Below, in pieces: positions 44,501-58,060 of a stretch of 64,000 nucleotides of DNA. The notes under the pieces were generated by a model. That model was not told the DNA's origin. It ran no database searches and worked only from the letters and a program-made list of their open reading frames with translations. Location: contig NC_071571.1 in the NCBI RefSeq assembly GCF_024509145.1, positions 62,345,713-62,409,712 of the forward strand. The letters run 5' to 3'. The stretch is from Vidua macroura (Eukaryota > Chordata > Aves > Passeriformes > Viduidae). Position 1 is the stretch's first letter, and the number at the start of each line of letters is the position of its first letter. Position numbers and translations under genes: made by a program.

Positions 44501-47500
44501 TTTGACATAGTGGAGTGCCTCATTACACACTGTCACAGACATCAGAGGATGCACCAGAGATTTCTTCGTCAAGGAGAAATAATGAGCTGTCCTGGCTCCA
44601 CAGTCTTTTATAGCCTCCCAGATGTTTGCATTTATTTATTTAGTTATTTGTTGCATTTAAAACACCACCAAACCTATATCAACTAAGTAATGAAAAATAA
44701 ACTTTTATCAGCATAAACCTGATAAAGATCAAAACACTGAGATTGCTGACAGGGCACCGTAATGGAAATAATCTCTTTATTCATCATTCTGTTTCAAAAA
44801 TATGGGATGCATTCAGATTCCTTCCACAATTCCCTCCTCATTAACATCCTGTCCAGTTTGCTGCAGGCCATGATGTAGACTCTGATAATAGTTTTGGCAT
44901 ATGTTTCCTAAGGAAAGGCCCAGCCACCCTTCTCCTGAGCGGATGTCGATTGTGTTAATGCTGAAGGTGCATATGCACCACCTCCTGCTGGGCCTGAGCC
45001 CCAGCACTCACGTGACCTGTCGCTGTCACTTAATGCTAACCACTGGAAATCCTACACAGATACTGCAGACCTCCTCTATACATGGGCAATGCCTGCATGT
45101 GTGTGAAAATGCAGAGACACACACACCAGGCACGCACTCAAAGCACACAGAAAAGCTTACTATACATTATGGTGAAAAGAAATCACTATCATCCTCTGAA
45201 ATCTTACTGGACGGGCAAAAAGTACCTCATGGAAAAGGCAAGTTTTTTCAGTTCTGTCATCCCAGAGCCTCATGTATAACAGCCAGTGATAAGGCTGTTT
45301 TTCAATTTTTATTTTTTTTTCCCTCCAAGGGAGGGAAGCATCATGCATGTAATTTTAATGAAAAACTGTAACTGTCTTCAGCGGTGATAAGATAAAATAA
45401 GTTTCCAAACACATGAGATGCATCAGTTGGAGTGCTGATCCTCAATAAACTCAACCAGAGATAAGTAGTCAAACACTCCTCTTTGGCCTCTTCTTCATCA
45501 GCAAATTAAACAGCACCAACAAACAAACCCAGACAACAGACTTTAATTGTCTTTGCAGTTCAGTTATTGGACAAGTTCTTGGCACAAATTTGGCAGATTC
45601 TCCAGCACCACAGGGGAAAAACACAGCCCAGAGATAAATCCCATAAGATTGGATGTGGTCACCTTCTTTTGGAGGGTAAGAGCTGTATGATTTCATCATG
45701 GGCTGTCCGTATCCTAAGTGCCAGAGGATACTCCCAGGCAAGTTTAACTTCTTAGTTCAGACACAGTCTTCCTGTCCACTGTCTAAGCAGAGCTTTGGTT
45801 TAATACAGGTACCAAATCTCTCTCAAACATGGAACAACATCACAGTATTGTTATTTCAGACTAGAATTTTATTACTTTCCCTATGTGGTGAAACAATCTG
45901 AGCTCCATCATACAGTTCTGTGAAGAATATTTGATGGGACAATATGTAGAACAGCAAGAATTTGCTACATCAAATGTAATCCTTACCCAGCATTCTCAAA
46001 AGATGAAGTAATAGCAGCAAAACTGACCCTGTAAATAACATCTAGAGGAATAGAAAGATGTCAAAAGTAAAATACTAAGCCTTCTCTTTTAAAAATAACT
46101 AGGATATTCAAGCATATAAACAAACATGCAACTCAAAACATCATGAAACTTCTGAGCTGTTGTATGTTATAACACACTGCCTATGTAAGGACAGGTAATG
46201 CATTTCTGCAGGGCTTAAAACCCCACTAAGGGAAAGCAAGATAGTTGCCAACATCCTAAACCATAGTCTAGAGGACGGAGCTCCTGGCTACTTCCACTGG
46301 AATCTCTGGAAGCTGTTCACCCATGTTCACCCATTCTCCCTAAAACCCATGAGAAGAAGCCAGAGTTTTACTCTGCAACAGTATCCACCATGCACTGCTG
46401 AACTAGAAGACACAGTAATCTGGAGACAAAAATTACAGAAATTCAACAAAGAACCACCTAAACTCTATATTCTAGATGCAAGCAAAAGGAGGGGAAAATG
46501 GAGAGCAAAGTATGTCTCAGTATTTCATATTTTTCCAAGTCAAAAAAACCCCCAGTACAATTTCTCATAGAAATGCAGCTTTCACTTGTCCATGACTGTG
46601 TCCCCTCAAAACTGAAGCTCCGAATTCTCATCTCCAACAAACAGAAGGATATCTTTTGGTACAGGTCAAAAAAAGAGGTGACTTGGCTGTCTCCTTCACA
46701 AATTCTTCCTAAAGAGCTGCATATCTTCATATTCTCTCATTAAAGCAATTAAGCAATTCAGTAGGGTGACAGATTCTAGTAAAGTTGCCAATATTGATAT
46801 AACATCCTAATCTACACTCCTAATGTATGTTTACAGCGATTTAGTGTAGCACCAATACTAAACACAGCCAAAATACAAATTCTGTCACTGTTGTTCCCTT
46901 CTTCAGTCAGTCATCTCCCTTTCCTCACCACGCCCTTCACATGGCAGGTGAATGTGTATTGCAAAACTTATTTTGACAAAGACAGGGCAAGAGCTAAAAT
47001 CCCGCACAAAACCCTCCTAGAAAAAACAAGCATGATGGGCATTTTTTCCTAGTACTATCCATCTCAAGATTGCAGGGTTCCGAGGGTTGTTGATTGTGGT
47101 TTGTTTTTCCTAAAGTCCCATTTCATATAAACCTATGTTTGGTAACACCCTTGTGAACTGCTGACTTTTCTTAAAACGGCCATTTATTACCCCAAAAGTA
47201 AAGCCCTTTTCAAGGAAAATGGTTGTTCCCTCATAACTATAATTTAGAAAGGAAATACGGAAACACAGACAGGAAGGAAATTATGGGAAGCTACAAAAGC
47301 AAAAATGTGTAAACTATAAGTAGAGAGTCTATATATAAATTCTAGACCAAAGTGAAACTCTTTATTTCAAAATACACCTTTCACAGAAGTACATGTATTT
47401 TTTTGGACAATATTCATTTGCTCCTTGCAATACTGGACTCTAAGGAATTATAACTGGGAAATATATTTTAGATACGATGCAATATATACTCAGAAACCAA

Positions 47501-48043
47501 CAAGGTAGAATACTGAAGTGAGTTAACTGCAAAGCATGGTAAAGATCTGGCCTCTTTTCCCCTTCATGCAAGTTGCAGCATCTCTGAGGTGGCACCGAAA
47601 ACTCAGTGTCAAAAGCTAGCCATGAAAAATGTCATTCATTGATGCCTGTTTTGGTTACATTTCCCATCACCAAGAAGACAGGAAATGTTCTCGGGCTCAC
47701 AAAAAGGCAAAAGAAGCCAGAGTTAAAAGTAGACTCCTTTTTCCCTTCCCCTGTTTCACACTATTAATCTGAAAGACCGGAAGCCGTATGGGGATTGAGT
47801 TATTATCCAGCTACTTATTGCCTTCAGGAGGCTCCAAATTAAAAAGAAAGATTGTCAGCAGATGTACCCATCTACTCTGCCCCTTTTTCATGTCTACAAC
47901 ATTATTACATTTACACCCACTACATTTACATGCTGTAGCCAAAGGTGTGCCAGTACTTCACAATCCAACCTTTTTTTATTCTCCTTCGCTTGGAACTCCA
48001 AGGTCAATAGTCGAGTAAAAAAAATCACACCATGCTTCAACAC

Positions 48044-48046
<3 letters not shown>
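38546..48046. other. gene-free interval
   Basis: No exon, RNA gene or clear transposon is recognisable. Open frames are short and unremarkable (the longest about 156 codons, at 44901-45371, unrecognised). A17 occurs at 41617-41633. Confidence 0.5.
39007..39101 (+). repeat. three direct copies of a 23-bp unit with an inverted part-copy
   Basis: TTTGATTCAAAACTTATCTG plus AAG occurs at 39008-39030, 39034-39056 and 39079-39101. Between copies two and three, TTTTGAATCAAATA (39058-39071) is the exact reverse complement of TATTTGATTCAAAA (39032-39045 and 39077-39090), so hairpins can form. Confidence 0.9.

Positions 48047-48099
<53 letters not shown>
48047..48099 (+). repeat. T53 homopolymer, possible poly(A) tail of a minus-strand retrocopy
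   Basis: This is an uninterrupted run of 53 T. On the minus strand an AATAAA (48118-48123) lies 18 bases before the A run, exactly the spacing of a natural poly(A) site. TCAACACTAC (48037-48046) and TCAACACATAC (48491-48501) might be an imperfect target duplication bounding a ~444-bp insert. No coding sequence is recognisable in that insert, so at most a 3' UTR fragment is present. A microsatellite or sequencing inflation of the run is the alternative. Confidence 0.4.
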
Positions 48100-48103
<4 letters not shown>

Positions 48104-48737
48104 GGATGATCCAGAGATTTATTTTCTTGTTCTGCTGCACCTGGAATGCAGCATTTATGGCATAGTTATCTCCCCAAGAGCTCTGTCATCTCCCACATCA
48201 GCTGTTTTTGCTGTAAGCACTACAGTGTAAGAACTGCCTCTGTTCTCTTGTCATCAAATACATTTTCATTTCTGTGGGTCTGAACATCCTACTAATCTTA
48301 AAGGAATTTTCAAAGGAAGCAGCTACTAAAATGAACAACTCCTCCAGAAGTTTAATTACCTCTGTCCCAGTATCTTCTTTTCACACTTTAGACTGTAGAT
48401 GGAATTACTGGTCAGGGAGCAGGTTGTCACTAGCAGTAAATTGGCTATTTGAACCAACTAGGAATATAGAGCAAATATAAATAATAATTATCAACACATA
48501 CTCTCATTTTGTTTTTTATTTTTGGATATATGGACAACAAGAAAAAAAAGAGCTTTTGTTTGTAAAAAAGTTTTCTTATCAGATATGCGCAGAAAATCAC
48601 ACAGATCTTTTCAAATGTAATATTTTATATATATTAAATATGTTAAATCCACAATATCTCAAAGACACAACATAATTGATGGTGCAAACATGGTCTACTC
48701 TAAAACTCATTGGCAGTTCATACTGGTGAATTGCCAG
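48100..48737. other. unassigned sequence, possibly retrocopy 3' UTR plus flank
   Basis: If the T53 run is a poly(A) tail, the first ~390 bp here (to about 48490) would be the 3' UTR of an unknown mRNA in antisense. Otherwise I see nothing in it. Confidence 0.3.
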
Positions 48738-49146
48738 ATGATCAAAGAGCTGGAACAACTCTCCTACGAGGAAAGGCTAAGAGTTGGGGTTGTTCAGTCC
48801 AGAGAAGAGATTTTTTTACAGCTTTTCAATACTTTAATGAGGCCTATAAAAAGGAGGGAGAGGGACTTTTTATACAGGCAGATAGTGACAAGACAAGGGA
48901 CAATGATTTTAAACTGAAAGATGGCAGGTTTAATTAGGTATTAGGAAGACATTATTTGTTGTGAGGGTGGTAAGGCACTGGTACAAGTTGCCCAGAGAAG
49001 CTGTTGATACCCATGGAAGTGTTCAAAGCCAGGTTGGATGGGGCCCTGAGCAACCTGGATTAGTGAAAGGTGTTCCTGCCCATGGCAGGTGGGTTGGGAC
49101 TAGGTGATCTTTAAGGTCCTTACCAACCCTAACCATTCAATGATTC
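48738..49146 (+). mobile_element. CR1 LINE 3' fragment, sense
   Basis: It begins in the ORF2 tail (frame encoding LEQLSYEERLR) and runs through the CR1 3' UTR (TTGCCCAGAGAAGCTGTTG, AGCCAGGTTGGATGGGGC) to CCATTCAATGATTCC at 49146. It is 5'-truncated and diverged. Confidence 0.92.
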
Positions 49147-50916
49147 CATTTCATATGCACTTTACAACATGAAAAAATTGTGTACACATCTCTAGGTATA
49201 GCATCTCAAACTCATGAACTCATTGGCTTGCCTATATCTTCATAACCTTGTAGGCTAATTTGCAAGAAGCATAAAATAAAAAAAACAACCAGTCAAAATA
49301 CATCCAGAACACTAACTTCAGGATATCTGAGTGTAAGCTTTTCTCTGTTTACTCATACAAACATAGAGATTCGTTACCAATAACTGGTGATCATTCAGAA
49401 GCATGGTCAAAATTTCAGAAATTGTTTTTCCATGTATGTATTTGAATTATTTGATATTTTCTTAAAGCAAATAATGAGAATTATTTTCTGATTTCTATTT
49501 TTTCTAGCTGTAGTTTGATGGAAACACTTCAAAATATTGTTTTTCTTCTACCACAGAAATGAAATTCTTTGTGCAGAAAGAAATAAAGGTAGTAAAGATT
49601 ATATCAGTTGTTCATTTCACAATGCAACAGAGCTATGCTACAGGGAAGTGAAGCTGAAGGTTAAATTTGGGAATGCAGTAGGAGAACCTTTCAGCTGCAA
49701 ATATTGAGGCAGCTTCCTCATGAACACAAACTAGAGACAACTTCATAAACAGTAAATGATTATTTTTAACCATGTGAGAAACAACTTAAAAACAACTTAA
49801 ATACAAAAAATAAGTCAGTATTATTTCCAAGATGGACCAATTGCTCTTATTCTTTCAAATCTACTTTGAAACACTCTCTTCCAGGCTCAATTATTCAGTC
49901 CCCAATGTTGAAGCATCCTTAAAAATCACTCGGTGCAATTGAAGAAGGTCCATGTTCTCCATCAGAAGTGTCCTCACATGAATAACGGCTCTGAATGGAT
50001 TTGGAAAGCACTATCCAAGTCGACATGCACTTTACTGTAACACAGGCTTAGTTTATGCTAGTATTACATGAAATTACACCAGGGCCCAGGAATGCAGTAT
50101 GCACTCAGGTTTCCCCACACATGTGAATGCATTCAGATACCTTCATTCTGAAATCCTCTTAGAGGACTTCAACAATTCATTTAAAAGGCTTGTCAAGATT
50201 TTCTGGTTTTCAATACACTTCAATCTCCCTAGTGATTATAATCAGCCCCAAAGCACACAGCTATGCTGGCAGCACTGCTAAATCCCACTCACCAACTGCA
50301 CGGTTTTTATTCTAACATGAAGTCAAAAGAATAGGTACCTAGATTTTGCACATGCGTTAGAAATTTTCAAGAAAATTTCCAAACATGGTTTGACGTTAAC
50401 AAGACAAAAATATATATCTATATATATGGATGTTAATATTGTGATTCCAGAATGTTTCTAATATATTATTTAAAACTCATAAAATTAAAATCTTACTGCT
50501 ATACTTCTTGTCCTTGAATAGTGTTTCCTTTCTAAACTGTCATTGTCATTAATATTAAATTAAACATTTACAACATGTTTTTAGAGACATAAGGAAACAA
50601 TTTATTTGTCCACACACTTTGATAGCAGGCACTCATCAAAGAAAAATTGGAAAAGAAAAGGCAGTATGATTCAATTTCATTATATCATTATTTACTAATT
50701 AATAAAATGGTCCCTCTGAATTCAAATACAGCTTTATGCAGTCATTTTTCACTTTAAATAAGAAGCACTACTGCAGTATAAATTCAGTACTTTTACACAA
50801 AGGTAAGGACAAGATGCAATTTGTGCCACAATATGAATTGCGACTACTAACAACATTATCACGTGCAGTTCAGCAAATGCCAGCACTCTTGGATCTTTGC
50901 TGCACACCAGTATTAC
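49147..50916. other. gene-free interval
   Basis: I see no gene or recognisable repeat here, apart from a short ATATATATCTATATATATGG stretch near 50409. Confidence 0.5.
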
Positions 50917-52349
50917 AAATCACCGAATCATAAAACAGTTGTGGTTGTAAGGGTCCTAAAGATCATCTAGTTCCAGCATTCCTGCCAAAGGAAAGGGCAT
51001 CTTTCACTAGACCAGGTCTCTCAAACAGCCATTCAACATGAATGTTGACAGAGAAAAAACATCTACCAGCTCTCTGACCAACTTGTTCCACTGCCTCATC
51101 ATTCTCATAAAAAAAAAAAATTCTTCCTTAATATCTAATCTATACCCACCCTCCTTCAATTTCAAGCCATTCACTCCTGTCCAACTATTATAGGCTGTTG
51201 TACAAACTCCCTCTTGAGCTCTCTTGTAGACTCCCCTTAGGTACTGGAAGGCTGCTCTAAGGTCTCCCCAGAGCCTTCTCCAGTCTGAACAACCCCAGCT
51301 CTCTCAGCCTGTCTTCATAGGTGCTCCAGCCCTCTGATATTTGTATTCCTCCTCTGCACTTGCTCAAACAGGTCTGTATCATTCTTATGGTGCGGACCCC
51401 AGAGCTGGATGCAACACTCCAGGTGGGGTCTCACCAGAGCAGAGTAGAGGGGCAGAATCCCATCCTTTAATGTGGCGTCTTCACTCCTGTAGATGCAACC
51501 AGACTACAGTTGGCTTCCTGGACTGCATGCATACATTTCCAGCTCATGCTGAGCTTTCTGTCAATCAACACACCCAAGTCCTTTTCCTCAGGACTGCTCT
51601 CAATCCATTACTCAACCACTTAGCCTGTATTTGTGCCTAGGATTGCCCCAGTCCAGGTGCAGGATCTTACACTTGGCCTTGTTGAACTTTGAGGTTAGCA
51701 AAGGCCCACCTCTTAAGCTGGTCAAGGCCCCTCTGGATGGCATCCCTTCCCTCCAGCATGTTGACTGCGCTGACCATTCTGGTATTGTTGGCAAACTTGC
51801 TGGTGGTGCACCAATCCCATTGTCCATATCCCCAGCAAAGATGTTAAACAGTGCTGGCCCCAGTACTGACTCCTGAGGAGCACCACCCGTCATTATCCTC
51901 CACTTGGACATCAAGACATTGATTGCAACACTTTGAGTGAAACTGTCCAGCCACTTCCTTATTCACCAAGGGATCCATCCATCAAATCTGTTCCTCTCCA
52001 ATTTGGAGGATGTTATGTGGTATTGTGAAATGCTCTGCACAAGTCCAGGTAGATTACATCAGTTGCTCTTCCCTTATCCACCAATATGGTAATCATGTCA
52101 CAAAAGGCCACCAAATTTGTCTGGCATGATTTGCCCTTAGTCAAGCCATGTTGGCTGCCACCAATCACCTCTTTATTTTCCACATGACTTTGCACAGTTT
52201 CCAGGAGGATCTTTCCCATGATCTTGCCAGGCACTGAGGTGGGACTGACTGTCCTGCACTTCCTCAGGTCTTCCTTTTTCCCTTTTATGTTTCACCTTTT
52301 TCAGTCAGTGACAACTTCACTGGACTATCATGACTTTTCAAATATGATT
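50917..52349 (-). mobile_element. CR1 LINE, 5'-truncated, antisense, with reverse-transcriptase remnants
   Basis: The 3' end is at about 50917 (AATCACCGAATCATAAAAC on the + strand). Minus-strand frames carry reverse-transcriptase pieces. At 52013-52234 there is KEVIGGSQHGLTKGKSC and DVIYLDLCRAFHN, corresponding to the motif with the first catalytic Asp. At 51612-51914 there is PQESVLGPALFNIF, the next conserved motif. Frames are broken, so the copy is dead. About 1.4 kb of an originally ~4.5-kb element is left. Confidence 0.93.
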
Positions 52350-55300
52350 AAACCCCATCCCTATCTCTTGTTGAAGTTACTCTCATCCTATACTTTGAAA
52401 TTAATGCACTGTAAAACGGATAATTGGGTATTGGAGGTGATGGTAGAATGAACAGATATTGGGTGCAGAAGGTGACTGATGAGCTGAAGCAGTGGTCATC
52501 CTGTTGCACATCTGGACCAACAAGGTCCTGCACTTCAACTAGATGTGTTAGAGATACCATCATATCCTCTTCCTAAAGCATGTATTTGCTACAGTACTAA
52601 GGCTGAGAAAACCAAAGATACTGAAGAGTCATCAGAGGACAGGATCGCTCAAGGCAATCTTACTCACCTCACTACTCCAGTGACCCACAATTCAATGATC
52701 CTGAGCTGGCCCGTGGGTACCCCTAGGTCCTTCTCACAGAAAAAAACTCTTCTGTTGAGGATATGTTGCCGATTGTACCTTCCTCCCTGCCACAACACAG
52801 CCTCTGCAGCACGGGATCAGGTGAGCTGCTTGAATTCCCTGAGCTTCACAAGGGGAGGAGGAGGAGTCTGGAAATGGTTGGCTCTTGGTTCTCTCAGAGG
52901 AAAGGGGGAGGGGAAGTAAAAACATTCAGTTGTTTCTTTTTATTGACAATATGCAATATTCCTATAAATCCATCATCTGCAGGACAAGACAATTACATGA
53001 AGAGCTAAAATCTACTCTCAGGTCACAAGCAAGGCTGAGATATCTAGGTAATATCAGAGGCACAATTACCTACAGAGAGGAAGCAGACAGCAAGAGGATG
53101 ATAAGTACCAACAATTTGCTTATATAACAACAGGGGACAGAGAGCCATATATCTTCAGCAAAATAGCATCTCACTTCTTCCAAGAAACTGAACTATAATT
53201 TCAGCTGACAGAATACAAACTTCTGGATATTTTTTTAGCATGAGGAATAATCTTACTGCCAGCTTTGCTTCTGTGATGTGTCTACCTCGCTTTCCAGTTG
53301 CTCCAGCTAGCTGTTCAGAGATGCTCAGGCAGAAAGCTGTTTGAACAGGAACTGGAAAAATTTCTTTGATAAACCAGTGTGAAATATAGGTCTGTGTTCA
53401 TTGCCTCCTGTGGAAGTAACATAATTAATTATTTAGCTGCTCATGGCCTTTGAACCTTAAGGGTTATGGTCTGAACAAGAATACACCTTGTCCCTGAAGT
53501 TCACTGAAATGCAGATGCTGAAGCTATGAGGCTAATTCCCTTCCATAAAGGCAATCAAAACACCCTGATGGCACCTGGTGAACATTAAAGGCAGCTTTGG
53601 TTTCAAAGTCAGAAGCCCTTGGGAAAAACAGAGGTCACATTTGTCAGGTCACTCTTTGCTCTCCAAACATTGCTTTCCTCCTTTCTGTCTTTATGTTTTC
53701 ATTAACACTATCAAGCCCGACAAATATTTTCCTTCTTTTTTCCTTTTCTTCTCCCTCTCTCCCTGTCTCCCTTGATTTCTTCCACCATCTGTACCAGCCT
53801 GTTCTCCCGTTACCCTGTGAAAACTTGATTAAGAGAGTGAGCTCATTTGTATGGTAAAGTAGCAAACCAGAGATGGTAAAGCCAAGCACATCTATTTTGT
53901 AATCATCACATGGCCATTCTCCTCTGCATCAGCCTGTTAGTCAACATCCATGCAATGTTATGAATGGCAAGTAATTCCTGTACCTTAAAGCAGAACCACT
54001 ACCCATGCAGCTCCTGAGGGTGAAACAAGCAGGGAACAGCTTTTATAGGAAAAGAAAAAAAAAATGACACTGAAGCAGCTGGTCTAGGAGTTTGTTTTCA
54101 AGGGAGGTTATTGACAGTAAAGAAAAATAAAGGAGTAAGGGAAGAGGAGACTTCTCCTTACAGGGAGATTGTTCTCAACAGTTCAGTGGTGGTGAATTCA
54201 CATCCTAAGCCAGAAAGACTCAGACCCCCTTTCACAGATGTCACACTTACCAAACCTTATGTAACATAGCTGAAGACAGTATCGTTATCTATGAAAGCTA
54301 CACTTATGGCAATACTTAATTGCACACTTGCTAAGTCATTACATTTCATCACTAAATGAAACAGTGTTTCAAAGCTGGAAATACCCTGAGAAGTCAGAAT
54401 TGCTGTACTGCTTCTAACAACTCTGCACAGCAGCACTGAAGCCACCTCCTTTCATGGATCTAGGTATCTATGCCTACTATTATCTGTTGGTGAAATGGAG
54501 TAGCATGAACACATGTTGGCATGGCAATACAGCAGGAATTTGTTCCCAAGCAGGCCCATACCCTGTAATTTTCTATATCTGTGAATACACCTAATCAGGA
54601 AGGCTACAGTATTTTAATGGATGAAAAAGTGCCTTTTTTTTCCTTAGAAAGGATTGATATAGTGATTAACATCACTCCTTCTTAAAATCCTGCTATCTCT
54701 TACTTATGTGTAAAGATAAAATAACTGAATAAGCCCTTTAATTTAAATTGAGTTTCTTCAAACACTTGTTCATAAGCAGGTTTAGACTGCAGCTGGAAGG
54801 ATGGTACACATGCATCCTGTCCTCCAGGCTCTGAGAGGATAGACTGCTACAGGCAGGTTGAAACACACCTTAAACTTAATTTCTGGAGACACTAAACTTT
54901 TGAGATCCCACCCACAAATAATAAAGACATCATTCTGCCAACAGTCATAAGAGCATGCCCAGGACTGAAAGCACCTACCATCTCCACAGTTCTTGGATCT
55001 CCTCCTCTGCCCACTGGCATATGTCAAAATAATTTGATCGAATATACTACATCTGTTTAGCAAAATCAGGGCTAATAGAGATATCCTATATAAATCACCA
55101 GAAGCTGACACTGAATTCTTCTCTCATATGTGCTCATACAACCCAGAAACACTCTACCAAATTCCTGGGGCAAATTAAGTCAATGATAGCCTTCCACACT
55201 TACCTGGACACAGAGTAAAGTACAGAGTATTTTCACTACATACAGTCAATTTATTTACAGGTAGGTGCTGGTATACTACTACAAAACATTGAGACACCAA

Positions 55301-56231
55301 AATAAAGAGGGCTGGGTAGGGTGAGTCTGCATTTATTCTGGGTTCACCTTTTAAGGAACAAAAACAAGGGGTAATATTGGTGCTTAAAGAACAACAGAAC
55401 TAAATGGACATGAACGCAGTAGCTTTGCAAGAACTTTTCCCTACAGCACAGCATCTGTCTGTGCTTCAAAAACTTTCCAAAATTTTGGTCATGACTGATC
55501 TAGCCAACTCTGCTTTTGGCTGGACACAGCCTTTGTTTTCCCTCTCTCCTCTGTTTATAACTGGCTGACACCTTAAAAAGCATGGCATTTTGCAGGGGGT
55601 GTTATATGGAGATCTGCAACATTTTATAAAATCATTCCATCTGTTCTACCCCAAAGTACCTGCAAGAGAAAAGGATGGTTATAGATGATCTGAGTACTGG
55701 ACCTGCACCACAGACTAGAATTTATTTCAGGAGGTAGGCCTGATGTACACAGAACAGGGGCCAGGCACTGGTGGTTGCCCCATGGTAATGTGACAGTCAT
55801 CTGATGTCACTGTGAGCCCTCACACCTGCTCCAACGGTGCCAGGAGCTGAGGGTTTTCCCTGACTTATGTGTGATTCATGGGCCTGTGTGGGTGGAGGAT
55901 GTGGGCTGGCCTTGGCATCACACCAACCTGAACTTCCCTCTGACACTGCACAAGAAGACAGACCAAGATTCATACCTGCCCACCCACACAGACAAGCCAG
56001 CAGATATAAAAATACATGACCTTAAAAAACTTCACACAATATCTCCATTTAAATTTTTTTCCCCTTTCTCACCAGCATCAGCTCTGGAGACTCGAAATCA
56101 AGTTACACACACAAACAGGGTTGGGCTGTTGCCTTCACCACATTTGCTACCACATTCGCTACCACATTCCTATGGCCACCCTCCTAGAAATTCCCTCAGA
56201 TATTTCTAACTTCCCACTTCTCTATTTAATT

Positions 56232-56252
56232 AAAAAAAAAAAAAAAAAAAAA
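56232..56252 (+). repeat. A21 homopolymer
   Basis: A run of 21 A follows CTATTTAATT and is followed by GGGGAGGTGGG. No AATAAA is found upstream. Confidence 0.85.
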
Positions 56253-57899
56253 GGGGAGGTGGGTAAGAAAAAGAAAAAAAAAATGCACATCTCTCTGTAT
56301 GAAAAGTACAAGTTTGGCTGAAGAAAGTATCTATAAAATACAGAAAGAAACAACTTCTCAAGTCTACAAAAACAACCACTTCTACTACATATGCTCACCT
56401 ATCTCCTGAAAGGAAATTCACTGCTCAGAAACCCGATATTCCACATGCTCTAATTAAGGAAAAAGGAAATAGCTTTCAGTCTCTTGTGCAAGGGCCAATG
56501 AACATAAGTCAAACACTCACCTACAACCATGAAAACACTTCAAAAAGAAGTAAAACAAACATTCTGCTAATTTCCCTGATGCATTTCCAGCAATGTTTCT
56601 GATATAGACGCAATGGATAGGAAAGAGGAAAAGAATTTAGTGATGTGGAATCACACCTCTATAATCCATCCTCATCCCTTATTATGCATTTGTGATGGAG
56701 GGATTTGCTCTTCTCTGCTTTAGCTGGTCTCCCAGGATAACATAAAATGGACAGTGTCACACCTCAAAAAAGCTACTTTCTGAGAAGCATTGTGGTTCTC
56801 TGGTCACACTTATTTCTGTAGCACCTCTTAAATATTTAGGTAAAGCTAGCAAGAGTCAAGGGATACACAGCCCAGTAAGTCTTCATTTACATCCTGAAGT
56901 TTCAGGAAGAAAGTATTCCTCCTCCAAGTGTTTAGGAAACTCCAAAACTTCCCTGACATTGAAAAAACTCTGTCTGTAGTGTAACCTTGTTATTTCACTC
57001 GCTTCCAACCAGCTTACTGATGGTGAGTATTCATCACATTTGTATCAAAGAAGAAAAAGAAAAGCACTAACCAGAAATATAATTTACATGCACATTTCCA
57101 GTTCCACTGAGCATCACAGTTATCTGCCCAAGTCTGGCCCCTTTGAGCTCGACAGTGCTGAAAGAAGGCAAGTTTTGAAATTAGGGGTTGCTGACAAGGA
57201 ATGCTCATTAAACAAGCCAGCTATGTTTTTTTTCCAAATCTAGAGACTTAAAAGAATACACTTCAAGTTTTCAAAGAGAATGTACTTCATTTTATTTGGG
57301 CCAGTGAAATTGAAAAGGAGACAATGACAGGAAAGAGATTACACGTCGAGAGACAAGACCTGATGCCAAGAGATGGACATGCATCCTTATGTCCATTCTG
57401 CCTCAGAGTCAGCTACAGCAACAATAATTGGGATACAAAGGTAAAAATAAGAAATGTAACTCTTCTTATCTATTATATTCCACCATTGTTAGTTCAGTGT
57501 AAGACACACTGTTTCTTAGATGCTAATGCTATGGGAGATCTAGCCCCTTCTATCTTGTTTTGCAAAATACAAGCTACCTTCAAAAACAGAAAGTAAATGC
57601 TAGCTTCCTTTCTCAGTGTGTTTTATTTGTTGATCATTTCCTGGGAAAGTGCTAACCACTTCTGCTGAAAAGCATTGATCTGAAAATACTTTACTGCTAT
57701 GGGCTATGTTACACACCAGAAAAAAGCAAAGAACTCCAGAATCTTTACAAGTTGTGCCTATGCAATACCTTCAGAGAAATTGCAATTTCGTATCTTTACA
57801 ACTTTCTGTACCTTAGCACTGTTCACAGAAAAAATAGACATACTTATGTCTGAATTAAAATTATGGTGAGAATACATCAATATTTATCTACATCATTAT

Positions 57900-58060
57900 T
57901 ATCATTAGCAGTACTAAAACAATTTTTTACACAACACCTTTTTATTCACAGAACTCAGGGCACCTTGCTTATTGTTCTCATTTTACAAATGTAAGACCTT
58001 GGGAACTTTGAGATGCAGTTTCTTTATGAAGGTCATACAACATGACGCTGACAGACCCTG
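57900..58060 (+). mobile_element. possible ancient MIR-like SINE relic
   Basis: TTGTTCTCATTTTACAAATG followed by a degenerate stretch ending in AAGGTCATACAACATGAC recalls the core of old amniote MIR-type SINEs. The resemblance is short and may be chance. Confidence 0.2.

Noticed and set aside
44901..45371. 156-codon open frame
   Set aside because: It has no recognisable domain and no supporting signals. It is probably chance in noncoding DNA.
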